Shown in pieces: positions 36,186 to 49,679 of a DNA stretch of 64,000 nucleotides; the first letter of the stretch is position 1; the number at the start of each line of letters is the position of its first letter. The translations under genes and the position numbers were made by a program. The DNA lies in assembly GCA_036852015.1 (NCBI GenBank), contig JAANDG010000224.1, forward strand, positions 62,001 through 126,000, in the 5' to 3' direction. The notes beneath the pieces were generated by a model. It searched no databases and was not told where the DNA came from. It saw only the letters and a program-made list of their open reading frames with translations. Source of the DNA: Pelodera strongyloides. Taxonomy: Eukaryota > Nematoda > Chromadorea > Rhabditida > Rhabditidae.

Positions 36186-36848
36186 TTTTATATTGATTTG
36201 TAAACTTCCGCACAGTTTGTAATAAATACATAAGATCCACTAGGACTAGGGATATGATCCAAAGTTAAACCACGGCTTGTTTGCGCCCGCTCCCAACCGG
36301 TAGCGTAAACAGCGTGCGCGCACCATAGCCACACCACCTGCCACCACTTCAAATAATTACTCGTCAAGCTACGGGCTATGGTTACCCTAGCGACCTTGTA
36401 CCACGCGTAAACAAGCTCTGCACCGGTATCTTTTACGAATTTCAGAAAAATATTCCACTTTCTGACTGAAGAGTCTAACATGAAATAGTTTAATCACTCA
36501 CGATATGAATAACTGTAGACTGTTCGTTTTTGCTGATTTTCTCACTAGATCAGGGCTTTCCTTAGTAAACATATGTCCTGGCAAAGTCCCAATTTCGCTC
36601 TCTCACAGGTTTATTTGTTCATTAAATTCGGCACACAATCAAGAATCTCGATCGTCGTGAGCCGCAAATCCATAAAAAACTGCAAGATTCTTCCTCAATT
36701 TTATACTATTCATTTCATTTTTCACATTTTTCATTTACAAGGATCACATTTGCAAGCAGCGGTATCGCATCTCCTTGTGCGCCGCTTCTTTTTTTTTGAA
36801 TGTGTACGGTATGTGTCAGCGCACTAGCCAAGATTCTTGTGTAGCATC

Positions 36849-37023
36849 TTAAAGCGATATACCAGCCGGTTTTTGAAACACATCGAATACACCAGCATTC
36901 TTATGCAGCTTATGCAAATGAATATAAATTAGTATAAAAAAAATCGAGCTAAATTCGAGTAAAATAGCATAAATTCAGTTGTAAATGGCGCGTTTCGAAA
37001 ACTGGCCGGTATTTCGCTTTGAA
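36849..37023. repeat. Family A MITE copy 5
   Basis: Full copy with a mutated right end. Confidence 0.8.
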
Positions 37024-37263
37024 ACTTCTGTAAGCTTCAATAAGACGTAGGCTCCACACTTTTACCGGGAAGATTAGGACTTCAGACTAGCAGAGAATAC
37101 GCGAATCTTACTTGAACACTTGCTTGGAATACATCTATAAATTATTTTGATTGATCATTTCCAATGCCTATTTTGGATCCCGCGGGTTTTCAATACCAAA
37201 ATTTCTGGTGTGCTTGTCTGTTTGCTAACAGCTTTTTTAGGTTGAATATTTATTTTGTTTTAC

Positions 37264-37690
<427 letters not shown>

Positions 37691-37865
37691 CCGACCCTTC
37701 AAGCAAGCGCACTCATCAACAAAAAGAAATCTAGCTAGCGCCTAGACCAGGCCTACCAGCCCTAAATAGCCATGTTCCGTTTTTCCTTTTGTTCAGGACT
37801 ATAAGATTAATTGACTCGGTCAAAAGAAAGATAACATTTCAACTTTTATTAACGATACAGCTATT

Positions 37866-38021
37866 TTAAAGCGAAGTACCGGCCGGTTTTTGAAACACAT
37901 GCAGCTTAGGCAAATGAACATGGAATAAAAAATCGAGCTAAATTCGAGTGGCTTTGCATAAATACGTAAGAATTCAGTGGTCCACCATGCGTTTCAAAAA
38001 CCGACCGGTATTTCGCTTTAA
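37866..38021. repeat. Family A MITE copy 6
   Basis: Full arms with a short internal deletion. Confidence 0.85.
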
Positions 38022-39700
38022 CCCTACGCTAATGAGTACTTGCATTCCATTCACCTAACCCGTAGTTTTCATAACGTTTGTTTTACCAGCTGCAGATTAT
38101 CCAACGCTGATATTCTACCAGCTGGAATGCAAATTTCATGTTTCTCATTTGCCTTTACCAAAAGCATGCTCACATGTCCCATTTACCTCAAAAATGTACA
38201 TTCTCAGATTTTTCTAAATACCTACTTTCTCTGCATTATTTTTGAGTTAATCTAGCATGCGAATCTGGTCGTTTGACCAAGAAAAATTGACATAGTTGAG
38301 CTCTCGTGTGTTTTTTGACCTCTGAATGAAAAATACAAACAGTTGTTGACATGAAGAAGGGAGAGATTTTCAGATTCCCCCTTCCGTCCAAGTGTATTTT
38401 GGTGTTTGAAGAAAACTAGTCGCGATTATACCGCCAACTTATAGTTTCTAGTTTTTAGTCTTGTATCGTCGAGCTCTTAGTAAGTATGCATAGCTACCAA
38501 CTAGTTGTTAATACCATAACAAAGAAGAGGGTATCTGGGGTAGACACCACCTTGTGGTTCGTAGTGGTAGCAAGTAGTTGGGCGCCAACTTATGGTTGGT
38601 ACCATAAAAATGGTAGGTCCCAACTTACGGTTTTTACATTGACAACAGAAGGGTAGGTACAGTGTTGCTGTTAGTTAGTACCACGCCGTGTATTAGTGCG
38701 ACATCTCACCTGAAGCTAAGAACTTTCCCTTTTTTAGACTATGATGCTCCACCATTTTGGATATTTTTCGTGGTAAAAGTTGACTTTATTCCTCACCATC
38801 ATGAACCAGTTTCCATTCTAATTTAAAACGAAGTAAATAATGTAAACGTAATATATAGAAAAGTGTAAAGGAGAGTAAAACGTGCATCATGTTTTTTAAC
38901 ATGATAGCCCCGTTTCGACCCTGATCGTGAAATTTTTGCCATGTTCTAACAATAAGAAGGGATGTCAAAAAAAGGACCGGGTAAACTTCGGTTTTTACTT
39001 GTCACTCAATTTGTTTCTTCTATGACCTTATGCTAATTTGAATTTGACTCTAATTCGGCTCATATTTTCTTGCAAACCTAGAAAAAATGCAATCTTCAAA
39101 TCCACCTAACTTTTTTTCTATATGTTTCCGACATTTTATTTCTTTGAAACTCGAAGCAGCATGGAATTCTGATACGAATGGTGCCTTTGAATCAAAAATC
39201 AATCTGACAAGTAAGTAAAAACCGAAATAATTCCAAAGGACCAAAGTACTGATTTCTTATCGGCCCTGAGAATTGATATGTATTCGAACACTCGAACAAT
39301 TTGCATACATTTGCAAAACAGGATCTCGTTACAAATTATAACTTTCTCTACGCAGTGACCTATTTATCCTACAACAGGCGGATCTTATTTATGCATTTTA
39401 TCTTACTCCGAGAAAACCTCTTTGAATATTCCGTAACCATTTACCAATCTCAAATTCAAATTCAACTTTTCCAGTTTATAAACGTGAAACGGCAAAAGGT
39501 ACGGTAAATCCGACCTTTTTTTGTGTCCCGTGCCTGAAACGGTCCCGTTTATTACATTTTTTTTTACTTCGCTACATTGGTTGTTACCCTACGAATGTCA
39601 CACTTTTTCATCATGATTCATGATATTTTGACGTATACTTATTTACAAAGATCAAGTATATTTATTGCCTAAAATGCAATTAGCTCTTGTATGCATCGAT
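38022..39700. other. No gene seen
   Basis: Repeated GTAGGTCCCAACTTA / GGTTGGTACCATA-like motifs at 38450-38700 suggest an old repeat. Confidence 0.4.
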
Positions 39701-39707
39701 TCAAACT

Positions 39708-39895
39708 TACAGCGAAATACCGTCCGGTTTTTGAAACGCATCGTGGGTATGTGAGTTCTCACTTCTCACGTATTCATGCTAATTTGCTCGAATTTAGCTC
39801 GATTTTTTACTATAATTTGTGTTTATTTGCATAAGCTTCATAAGAATGCTGGTGTACTCGATGCGTTTCAAAAACTTGCCGGTATTTTGCTTTAG
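39708..39895. repeat. Family A MITE copy 7
   Basis: Full copy; the terminal TTAA is mutated on the left. Confidence 0.8.
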
Positions 39896-40178
39896 AACGG
39901 TGCCAGAGTGGGCGAAACATTGCGGGAATCTCAAATATTTTCCCGGATTCAAAGCAAATTTGCTTCAGAGAGGAAAAGCACATAGGGATATTTAGACTTA
40001 GATGCAGACAATAAGTGAGAGATTAATAGAGAGAGAGGGAGATAAAGAGAGGGAGATAAAGAGAGGGAGATAAAGAGAGGGAGAATACACAGGATGATCG
40101 AAAAACCCTTGAAACACTCGATGTTTTCATCCGCAATATCACACAATCAAACTCCTTTGTCTAAATATTAAGACTTTA

Positions 40179-40366
40179 TTAAAGCGAAATACCGGCCAGT
40201 TTTTGCAACGTATCGTGGACAACTGAATTCTTACGTATTTATGTTAAGTTGCTCGAATTTAGCCAGATGTTTTACTCTAATTTATGCCCATTTGCATATG
40301 CTGCATAAGAATGCTGGTATACTCGATGTTCGATGTTTTCAAAAACCGGCCTGTATTTCGCTTTAA
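40179..40366. repeat. Family A MITE copy 8
   Basis: Full copy, TTAA on both ends. Confidence 0.85.
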
Positions 40367-40379
40367 GACTTCATTAAAT

Positions 40380-41750
40380 GTTTACAACATCTAAATCACT
40401 GACCATAAATTTACCAATCATATAAAACAATAAATTGAAATGAACAGTGTTCCGCCCCTGTTGCAAGTCGAAAATGGCAACATCAAACCTTACAAACCCT
40501 TTAGTAATCGCAAGAATCTGCAAACTTTTTTCCCTTTTTTTTCTACAGATTTCCGTTTGCATGTTGCATGAGACTTCAACACTTGTGAAACTACTACACG
40601 GTTGCAAACATAATTTATTGTTATTTTTTGTTTATTTTACTTTTAATTTGCGTTTTCTTTTATAATAATCCAACGAAGCTTTGCTGTGACGACGGCTAAA
40701 AGCCACATTGCAACAATTTTTAGCAGATTTATAAGATAAGCATCTTTTACTGAACATCTATTTATACAATTAAAAAGTTCCATCAACTCCACCAATAAAC
40801 AATAAAGATCACATTAACATTTTTTGTAGTATTTTCGCACGTTTCTATATCAGCAGTGTAAGTTTACAACATGTTTCCTTATGTTTTCATTTTACGCCTC
40901 ATTTGACATAGTTTTTGATTAGAAGTTAAGAAATTGAATAACACGCGAATCATATACATGTGATCTGTGTTCCCCAATCACAGGGTACAAATAAATAAAT
41001 AAATAAGTTAATTTCCTACGATAACATATGTACATGTGCGTGAAGATCGCCGGGAAACGGTGGTTATTTTTATTATTAGGTTATTATTTCTTTTAATTAC
41101 TCAACTAGTTTCATTGCGAAATGATTGTTCCCAATTTCCAGTTCCGAACGTCAAATATTGACTATTTCATATGTCTTTTGTGGCATTTCATCTCTTTTAC
41201 AATAAAATTGGCACAAGTCATAGCTTATTATCTCTCTTTTTCGTTTCCGATGTTCCCACTATAAACCGACATTTAATAGAGAATAAAACAGTGACACCGA
41301 GATTTTTCTCATCAATTTCACGATTAATCCGCCTTAATGACTTTAGATCATATGTTTTTATGGTATGGTTATGTACCATGCGTGTCCCATTATTCCTTTT
41401 CTATGGTTCCTTATTTCTCTCGCTGAGAGTTCTTGCTATAAGTTTGAATATCAATCTTTCAATTTCAATTGCATATCATCACGGTCCTCATACCCTCACA
41501 CCTTTTAGTACGGTTTCGTTGCAAATAAGACAAATTACAACGCTAAACATGGTGGAAGTTTCGAAAACCTTCTCAGATTACAAGTATTTTTCGCCAATGA
41601 TATCGTGACGTACAAACAAACAAATTCACTTCATAATAGCATAATATATGACTCCTTTCATATGAGCGCGGTAACTAGCCACACCTATTGTCAATCTCTT
41701 TTGGTGTTTGTTGCAGAACGCTCACTCATTACATTTCTTAATTTTAAGTT
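40380..41750. other. No supported gene
   Basis: An (AAAT)n run at 40993-41010 follows CCCCAATCACAGGGTAC, like a LINE tail. A 145-codon ORF at 41171-41608 has no domain. Confidence 0.35.
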
Positions 41751-41751
41751 T

Positions 41752-42117
41752 TTAAAGGGAATATGTAGGCACTCAAAATGTGCAAAACAACTGCGAAACT
41801 AGAGTTTCCACACCAGACATGAATTTAAGTAGGCGACTGAATATGTAAATTCGAATATTCTGATTTGCATGCAGATATGTCGCTGTTGCATGCTATATGC
41901 CGATGTATGCACACATATGCTAAATTTTTGCTCCATCAGAACTGCCGTGTAAGCCAGGGTGTCAGTAAACGCGTTGGCTATGGAAAGGATGAACTTTGTG
42001 GTTTATTTTCTGCTAACTGGGGATCTTTGAACAACTTTTGTTATTGTTTCCTTAATGGGGAACATACATTCTATCAACACAGCTTAACTTCAAAAAGGGC
42101 GTACATATTCCCTTTAA
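41752..42117. mobile_element. TTAA-flanked MITE, uninterrupted copy
   Basis: Same family as 21498-22575, without the internal 750-bp element. It serves as the empty-site reference. Confidence 0.85.
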
Positions 42118-42179
42118 TTTTAAGTTGTTAAGAATAGTTTCTAAGAAGTTCTACACACAACGTAGGTATGCAAAGTAGT

Positions 42180-42640
42180 AAGTATGCAGTTTCACCGTTT
42201 TCTAAGCAACTGTCCCATTTTCACAAACAAAAAACGTTGCGTATACTCGGCGGCAAAAACATCGGTGAGTCAGGCTTATGCCGCACCCCGAAAGCGCGCG
42301 AGGACGCCGCCGCACACTCTTGGTATATTTTTCTCCCGTTAAAGACCACGGCTCTTTCACGGGTAATAGTCGACTGTGAAAAACCATTTCATGGAGGTAA
42401 TGTTAGTAGTTTTGTTGGCTACACGACAAACCCGGACACACACATATAATATTCATGTTCGTGAAGTTGTCCGCCCACCAACTGTGTGTAGTAATTGTCA
42501 CAATGAAATTGATTTCGTTCCGGGTCTTTCTACCACAATCAGCTGTAAAAAATCTTTTACGCCACAAGAGCGTGCTCCTTTATTCAAGGGTAGTTCAATA
42601 CATTATACAAAGCCTATAACTTGTTCGCAGAGGTCCTGAG
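42180..42640 (+). other. Possible unrecognised exons
   Basis: TATGCAG at 42188 and CATCG|GTGAGTC at about 42263 bound an open stretch. 42450-42635 is open with VVRPPTVCSNCHNEIDFVPG. No family is recognised and no joined model fits. Confidence 0.2.
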
Positions 42641-42754
42641 CATAAGGCGACGAGTTCCAGATGATAAATTGAGAAAAGCTTCTTTTTGCATAGTTACTAT
42701 ATATTCATCCCACTCAGTATAACATGTTAATTAATAAAAAGAGTCATTTCCGTT

Positions 42755-42895
42755 TCCTCTCTCTTTTCTCGACGTCTTCCTCTCTCCATCTCTCACTCTC
42801 TCCATTTCTCCCTCTCTCTCCCTACCCTATCTCTTTTTTTCTCCCTTTATACAATACATGTCCTCTCCCTCTCTCTCTCTCTTTCATGTGTGTTG
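42755..42895 (+). repeat. CT-rich microsatellite
   Basis: TCTCTCC-type tract. Similar short tracts are at 8885-8955 and 40018-40086 (GA), 43560-43612 (CT) and 60590-60657 (GA). Confidence 0.85.
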
Positions 42896-43027
42896 TCCCC
42901 TATCGGCTTTTTCCACCACTATGTTTCCATGACTCAAATTTCGGGGTTTTCCCTTGACGTTTTGCACTACCGCCAGTAAAACGAAACATACACAAACTCT
43001 CTAAACTTGTTGACACTTTAATCCGAA

Positions 43028-43174
43028 TTAAAGCGGTATAACTGCCGATTTTTGAAGCATGTTGGACGATGTATTCCCATATATCTATGCAAGTAATTGC
43101 GGGATTAAAATTCGTTTGCATGAAGATATAGGAATGAAGATACGTTTCAAAAACCGGCCGTTATATCGCTTTAA
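43028..43174. repeat. Family A variant, second copy
   Basis: Arms AGCGGTATAACTGCCG and CGGCCGTTATATCGCT. Confidence 0.75.
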
Positions 43175-43334
43175 ACTTTTAAAATGACTTTTCTAAATCT
43201 CGTATAGTCGAGGTTAGTTTCTTTCTGACATCTGGAACTCGTCCTATACGAATCAAACAAGTGTGACAACGAACACTACGAATTGTCCCATCGTATAGTA
43301 CGCCAATTTCCACGTGAACGATCCACTCTATTGT

Positions 43335-43506
43335 TTAAAACAATATATCGGCCGGTTTTTGAAACTTATGCTCGACAACTGTATTCCCATTCATACGGTG
43401 TGCTAATTAATATAAATAGACTAAACAATAAGACCGTTTATTTGCGCACAAAAATATAGTGAAGTGACCAGTAACTTTTCAAAAACCGGCTGTTATACCG
43501 CTTTAA
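43335..43506. repeat. Family A variant, third copy
   Basis: Right arm CCGGCTGTTATACCGCTTTAA; the left arm is decayed. Confidence 0.7.
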
Positions 43507-43570
43507 TCTACAAATGTTCCAATACATAGACATGAAATTGTTCTTATTTACACTTTATTTTCCTCTCCCT

Positions 43571-43607
<37 letters not shown>

Positions 43608-44109
43608 CTTCCTTTTGTATCTTATAGCCTTCTTGTATGCATTGGTATCCTTCTTTTTTTTCAATTTTGTGCTATAACTTCTAGTAAATGTTCCTTTCGA
43701 ATCCGTTAGTGATCTAGAAGAACCTTGCCGCGCATTTACACATTTTGTAGCATTTTATGTAGGTGTTACTCAGTTCCTCTGATTATTTTTGCCCTCGAGT
43801 TCGCATCTTATAACTTATCACACATCGATGTTTACTGATAAATTTCAGAAACTCTTTCTCCTTTCATCACAATCGTGTACTGGCAAGCGTCCAAGTGGAC
43901 CTTAAGAAGGGACCGCCCTCTGTGGCAAAGATCCAAGATTTTTACTTCACTAACCCAATGATGTTAGCGAAGTTCTGATATAACATCGTCACCGTAGAAC
44001 ACACGAATCTTCACGTACGTCGACCCAGTATTCACTAACAATCGGGGAACTTCACTAAATATCCCCAAGGCGACAAACCTCTCCCTTTCCGCCCTCCCTA
44101 CACCCCAGC

Positions 44110-47100
44110 ATGCACGCGGACGCCTACCCTGTCACGCAGTCTGTTGGCGTCGTGCCGCCGAAAAATCAAGGCTACATCTTACTGGATGAGAATGTTAACT
44201 TGCAAAAATCCGGTACTCTTTTGCCAAGTATCGCCGAACTATCGCCTCCCTTAAAAGAAGGACCCCCTCGGGTAGAAGGGGCTCACGTATATTCTTCGAC
44301 AAAAGACGAGGAGCTTGAGTCCATCGCCTCTGGCTCCGACGATACCACCATTATTGAGAATCTCAGCTCAAGTTTGTCTCCCCACTACGAGCCGCCACGA
44401 AATCTGAAGGCCCCACGAATACAAGACGTGCTGATTAGCGTGACGTCACCGGAAAATCTTCTGAGTGAAGAATCAGACGATGATGAATTTGAATACAATG
44501 GAGGTGGAAACTCAAGAGGTTCGGAAACTCGGCCTTTGATAGTGAAAGAACGAAACTACAACAATATTGACTCAACATACGTAGCTCCTGAAGCTACCAA
44601 GACAGTGCATATTCCAATTACAGTAAAACCAGCGGGAAAGACCGAAGTTAAAGTTCATGTAGCTACGGAAGATGAACCACTCTTACATCAGGATTCAGTA
44701 ACGCAGGAATCTGCACAAGTGGTCGAAGCCAATCGAGAAGCAGTTAATTTCCCTGTTCCTGTTCACATTGTATCCGAAGAAAACGACCCTACAACTTCAC
44801 AAAGTGAAAGGACCGTAGGCAGCGTGCCTGCAAATACAGAAGAGCTTACTGTAGCAACGAACAACTTAATAGAGGAATCTCCAGTTCAGCCATCAGAAGC
44901 ACAATCTAGCGGGTCAACCTTACAACGAGAAAATCAAGAGAGTGAAGAAGCACGATCTGAGGAAGCTTCCAGTAATCTGCCTGACAACAAGAAGAAGGAA
45001 GAGAAGGCCACATCCTTTACGGAAGATACCAAAGCCTCGAATGAAGCAAGTTTCAGGACGACGGAAGAACCCACAACAGGTCCCACACTTGAATACAGGG
45101 TGAGTTCTTTGGCTAATTTGTGATAGGCGGCAATAACATGGATTAGAGAACGAAATTTCCCCGTTGCGTGTTTCCTTGCCTCCATGTTATCCGCAATCCC
45201 ACGACTGGTTTCCCCTAGCTCTTATAGAAGAATACCAGCAAATGTTCCAAGTAATCACTGAACAGCATAGGCATAAGACTACTTTATCAACAGCACAGCA
45301 GTTGACACATTGCTCGCCATGTGTCTATTATAAACTTACTTTTTTGCAGCTCAACGATGAATCTGAGAGACGAATAACGGCTCTTGAAGAACAATTGGCT
45401 ACCGTCTTAGAAAAGGTTTGTCAGTTTTTTTTTCTGTTTTAATTAAATTTGGAGAAATACTTTTTCACATGTGTCATCCATTTTTTGAGATTATGATTTG
45501 AGATTTGAGAGATCACGAAAATATCATTTATTATTCACGGCGCTGAGCTTGCATAATTCCCACTGCTGAACGTTAGTATCGATAGGTAGTTAGTGTTAGC
45601 CGTCATATGTCACTAGATCCAATGCTTGACAGCGACGTAGAAAGCGAACAAGAAAACAGTAACAGTTGACCTTCTTTTTGTCTGAAATTGCACAACAAAT
45701 ACTGCTTTTTCCGAGAAATAAAGAAAGATTCGGCTTTCCCTTTTTTTCTGGCAACATATGCACGTGGCTGTGACTTCCGGAGGTCGTAAATTCGAACTTT
45801 GAAACATGTTTATTATTGGGCGAATTTTTATCGCTCCACTTGTTACTGGGGGCAAAAAATATATATATTTTTTTTTGCGTAGCTTTTTTAAAATGAGGTA
45901 TCTATTTGTAGATAGTAAGCTCTCAGGCACAGATCGATAATGATGTTTTCAAGTATCCCAAAACTTTGGTGTGATTCTGTCAATACTACCGTATTTCTGC
46001 ACGAAACTTGCATATATAATTTGAAAGATTGAAAAAATATTCTCGTGTAGTTCCAAAATACTGTAAATTTCACCAGCTTGGAAACCCCATTATGCACGTG
46101 TCTGGCTGCTAATAAAAATCACGAATGGGAATAAAATGGGAATGAAGCTCTGGTGTGTGGCGGTGAACACGGTCACCAATTCGGTTCGGTGACAGGCGAG
46201 ATTCGAACTCGCATCGTTCAGTTGAGAGGCTAGACCTCTACCACTATACCACCGAATGATGAGACCTTTTGTAGATGAAGACCCGGGAGACGGTTATCGG
46301 ACAATTAGAAGAAGAAATTCGCACCAAAGAGGAATTAATCGACGAACAAAAGAAATTAATAGAGGTGTTGGAGACAGTTCACAATAACATACACAACGAG
46401 AAGATGGACAAAAAGGTAATTGCTAATTGCTAATCGCTAATTGCTAATTGCTATAGTGCCCACACGATTATTTTTTCCAAAAGTTTCAACTCGGTAGTGT
46501 TTACCTTGGCCTTATACCGGTCGGTTTTTGAATCGCATCGTGGATATTGTCATTTACATATGCTGCACAAGGATGCATGTGTGGTCGATGTGTTTCAAAA
46601 ACCGGCCGGTATTACGCTTTAAAACAATAGATCTAAAAGTGTCCCCCGCCCATTGTCCAATCAATTGTGGCCGATAATAACCTTTTTTATGTAAATAAGT
46701 CTTCTAAAACTCCGCCCATTGGCCAATTGTGGCCGATGGGCGGAGTTTATGTAAATAAGTCTTCCAAAACTATGGATCTTAAAGCGAAATGCCAGCTCCT
46801 TTGGAAAATTTGCATATGATAAGCAAATCCTATGTATCCTATGCTAATTTTGCGCGATAGCCGTGGACGATCGCGCAAAATTAGCATAGGATACATAGGA
46901 TTTGCTTATCATATGCAAATTTTCCAAAGGAGCTGGCATTTCGCTTTAAAGTAAAAGTGTCCCCTGCCCCTCCTTGGCCAATTGCCAGGTGGCCGATATG
47001 TAAATTACGTTACACTCAATTTGCATGTGTGTGTTTGGGTTCAGTGCGGCCACATAACCCCCACCGCAACAGGTGGCGTGCCCCCTTTCTCTACGATGTC

Positions 47101-49273
47101 TCAGATTAAGAAACGTGGCATTTGATATCACATTTTCACCCACCTCGTCTAGTTCATTCACCTACGCCGTTCCCCAAAACCCTCTTTCCACACATTTTGC
47201 CCATAAAATTTTATGATGAACTTTGAACCTGCAAGGAGGCAGTAAAGTTGGTAAACCAAATTTTACAACGACTCTAACAATAAGCCCACAAATCCAATAT
47301 TCCAGTATTCCAATACCAATGCTCAGGCTCACGCCGAAGCAAAAAAAAATCAGAACCATCAGTACCGAAGCCTAAGCCTAAGCTACGGGGCACCAAGCTT
47401 TAGTCTGAAATAACTGTCGTATTCTAGTACGGTTGCTGCCGGCTGGTTAATTATTCCATTTAATTTAATTTGCTAAATTCTTCGACAATTTAATTTCTGA
47501 GGCAATGGTTACGGCGGGAGACGAGGTAAACACTATTCACTGTTGACCAATCAGTAAGAATAATAAATTGTTTTCGATATTTTTCCAGGTTTAGAATTGG
47601 GCGTAGGCGCACTGCAGCGCCCTTTTTTGGTTCTTCTCCGAGGGTCGGCGACTTATAATGTTATTTAATTACTTGAATGTTTAACAGGAATTGTTTGGGT
47701 TTATTTTTAAAGCGAGGGCCCGTTTTTGAAATACCGAGTGGCCCAGCATTATTATGCAGCTTATAAAAAAACCAAGCTAAATTCGAGCAAATTAGCATGA
47801 TTGCGTAAAAATTCAGTTGTCCATGGTGCATTTCAAAAACCGACCGCTATTTCGCTTTAAACCAATTGTAAGCTATTAATTATCTATTTAAGGAGTCAAT
47901 CAGCAACAGTGAGATCACCATCATTGAGCCGGCAACGTCCGCAGGTATATTTACTAAACTTTGTTTACTACGGTTTATTTTTATTTTTGAAAAATTTTTA
48001 CGTTGAAATTATAAAATTACTGTCGTCGTCGTATACTACACTAATTAACACTGACGCAGGTTTTGAGACATTTTGATAATTTGCTAAACGTACTGATTCA
48101 CAACAAAATTCTGTGTGATTCTATCAATACTGCCATATTCCTTCTTGCATATATAATATGAAAAATTTAAAAAAAAATTCTAGTGTAGTTCCAAAATACT
48201 GTAAATTTTCACCATACTTGGAAATCCCATAAACGAAGCAATTTACTTCAGATGCACATACAAAGAAAGAAAGTTATGTGGACGAATGTACGAGGTTACG
48301 GCAAGGGCTGGAACGCGCCATGATGGACAGGTAATTATAATTATAATCAAATACCGTAGTTATAAATTAGAACAGCCTAGCATGCAGTAATGTGATTTTG
48401 TGGTAATGTACTGAATGTAGCTTAAGTCCGTGCAGTCATGAACAGTTTAAAAATATGCCCAGTAGTAAAGCGTACTTGCGTACTTCAACCAACTGCAAAG
48501 TACTGCAGCCTGATCGGATATATACTGTATACCGTAGAACACGAATTATTTCAGAAATTATAGCACTAATTTTAAAACCATATGGTGTTACCGTTCGGCG
48601 TCGGCAGTCGGGTAAACTTTAGAGTAAAGTAAAAAATCTTCAGGGAAAAACTCGAACTGCAAAACGAGCAATTATTGCGCCAGTGGGAGGACGCGTTGGA
48701 ATATGTGAGCAAGGTGAGCTCAGTTATTAAATTAGTCCAGCTACTAGTGCACGGGGTACAGGCAGCCCTATTGTGGTTTCGAAATTTTTGCCACTAATAA
48801 CATGCCAAATAATTGGGTCGTCAGTGCATATGCATATACTGTAATTCCAAAAAAAAAATACAATTCATCATCAAAGCGTGTAGTTTTTCTACTAGGTGTA
48901 AGAAAACGGCATGCTTTTGCTTACCATTTTCTGGCCTAGACAGTGCAAATTGCAAAAGATGTTGCATCAACGAAACTCAAGGGTGCGTCGAAACAGTTTG
49001 AGGGTGTTTCTCGCAAAAGAATTTGATGCTCGGCGCGCATCCCGATATGGTGCGGCGCGCAACTCGTCGGCTCTCAGTGCTAAATACACCAGTATGGCTT
49101 TTTTAAAGGTACAACGGCAACTTCAAGAAGAAATGCGCCGGCATTCAGAACTACGAGAAAAGGCTATGGAAGTCCAAAAGCGGCACGAACAAATGTTCTG
49201 CATCACAAGGGATTTCGCCCAGTTCTTGGCTGTAATGTTCGCCGTCCTCGGCTTTTACTTGTACATTTTGTAG
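44110..49273 (+). CDS. Acidic coiled-coil protein with C-terminal membrane anchor (7 exons, about 575 aa)
   Basis: I do not recognise the family. Exons: 44110-45099, 45350-45415, 46275-46415, 47893-47944, 48252-48330, 48644-48713, 48944-49273; GT-AG sites and phases agree (1728 nt). Residues 1-330 are acidic, rich in Ser/Glu/Pro and probably disordered. Residues 331-470 and 500-550 are Glu/Lys/Leu-rich coiled coil (for example RRITALEEQLATVLEK). Residues 559-575, QFLAVMFAVLGFYLYIL, form one hydrophobic segment ending at the stop codon, so I predict a tail-anchored protein with a cytosolic coiled coil, by architecture only. Uncertain points: an alternative exon near 45220-45252 (LIEEYQQMFQ) could be used with a donor at 45079. 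The last exon could instead start at 48940 with a 37-nt intron at 48983-49019. A 5' UTR probably lies in 43.9-44.1 kb. Confidence 0.75.
45945..46092 (-). repeat. TGGGGTTTCC repeat family, copy 2
   Basis: Minus-strand copy in a coiled-coil gene intron, with GGGGTTTCCAAGCTGG at one end. Confidence 0.7.
46190..46262 (-). other. tRNA-like sequence in a coiled-coil gene intron
   Basis: The minus strand has GGTATAGTGGTAGAGG and a perfect T-arm GCGAGTTCGAATCTCGC, with TTCGGTG and CACCGAA pairing at the ends. Four extra bases between the T-stem and the 3' strand break the tRNA fold. It ends about 13 nt upstream of the exon at 46275. Confidence 0.4.
46508..46622. repeat. Family A, deleted copy in a coiled-coil gene intron
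   Basis: Arms present, middle shortened. Confidence 0.75.
46779..46949. repeat. Family C palindrome copy 1
   Basis: Near-perfect 171-bp palindrome with TTAA-AGCGAAATGCCAGCTCC ends and the block TTTGCATATGATAAGCAAAT. It shares only the outer AGCGAAAT with family A. It is inserted between two stretches of a GTGTCCC(C/T)(C/T)GCCC repeat. Confidence 0.85.
47707..47860. repeat. Family A MITE in a coiled-coil gene intron
   Basis: Arms AGCGAGGGCCCG... and CCGACCGCTATTTCGCT. It ends 32 bp before the exon at 47893. Confidence 0.75.
48105..48232 (-). repeat. TGGGGTTTCC repeat family, copy 3
   Basis: Shares TAGTTCCAAAATACTGTAAA with copy 2. It ends 20 bp before the exon at 48252. Confidence 0.7.
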
Positions 49274-49387
49274 TTTAAGTTTTGCAGTATTGGACGTTTT
49301 GTAGTTTAAGTTTTGCAGTATTGGACATTTTGTAGTTTGAGTTTTTTTAGTATTGGACGTTTTGTAGTTTGAGTTTTGCAGTATTGA
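49264..49387 (+). repeat. 31-bp minisatellite over the coiled-coil gene stop codon
   Basis: Four units of ATTTTGTAGTTTAAGTTTTG plus CAGTATTGGAC. The first unit contains the terminal Ile-Leu-stop codons. Confidence 0.85.
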
Positions 49388-49491
49388 ATAGTACTGCAAT
49401 GTGCAGAGGGCAACGCACGGTAGGCACATTTTTCAGCGTTATTTCATTTGTGTAATGTCAATCTATAGTCCAATTTGAAAATTTGACTACA

Positions 49492-49679
49492 TTAAAGCGA
49501 GCCACCGGCCGGTTTTTGAAACAGATCATAGACAGCTGCATTTTTATTCAGCTTATGCAAATGAACATAAACTAGAATAAAAACTGGAGGGCTAAAATCG
49601 AGCAAATTAGCATATATGTGTAAGTAAGAATTCAGTGTTCCACGATGCGTTTCAAAAACCGGCCGATATTTCGCTTTAA
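49492..49679. repeat. Family A MITE copy 9
   Basis: Full copy 220 bp downstream of the coiled-coil gene stop. Confidence 0.85.

Noticed and set aside
41171..41608. 145-codon plus-strand ORF
   Set aside because: No recognisable domain, biased composition and no exon signals.
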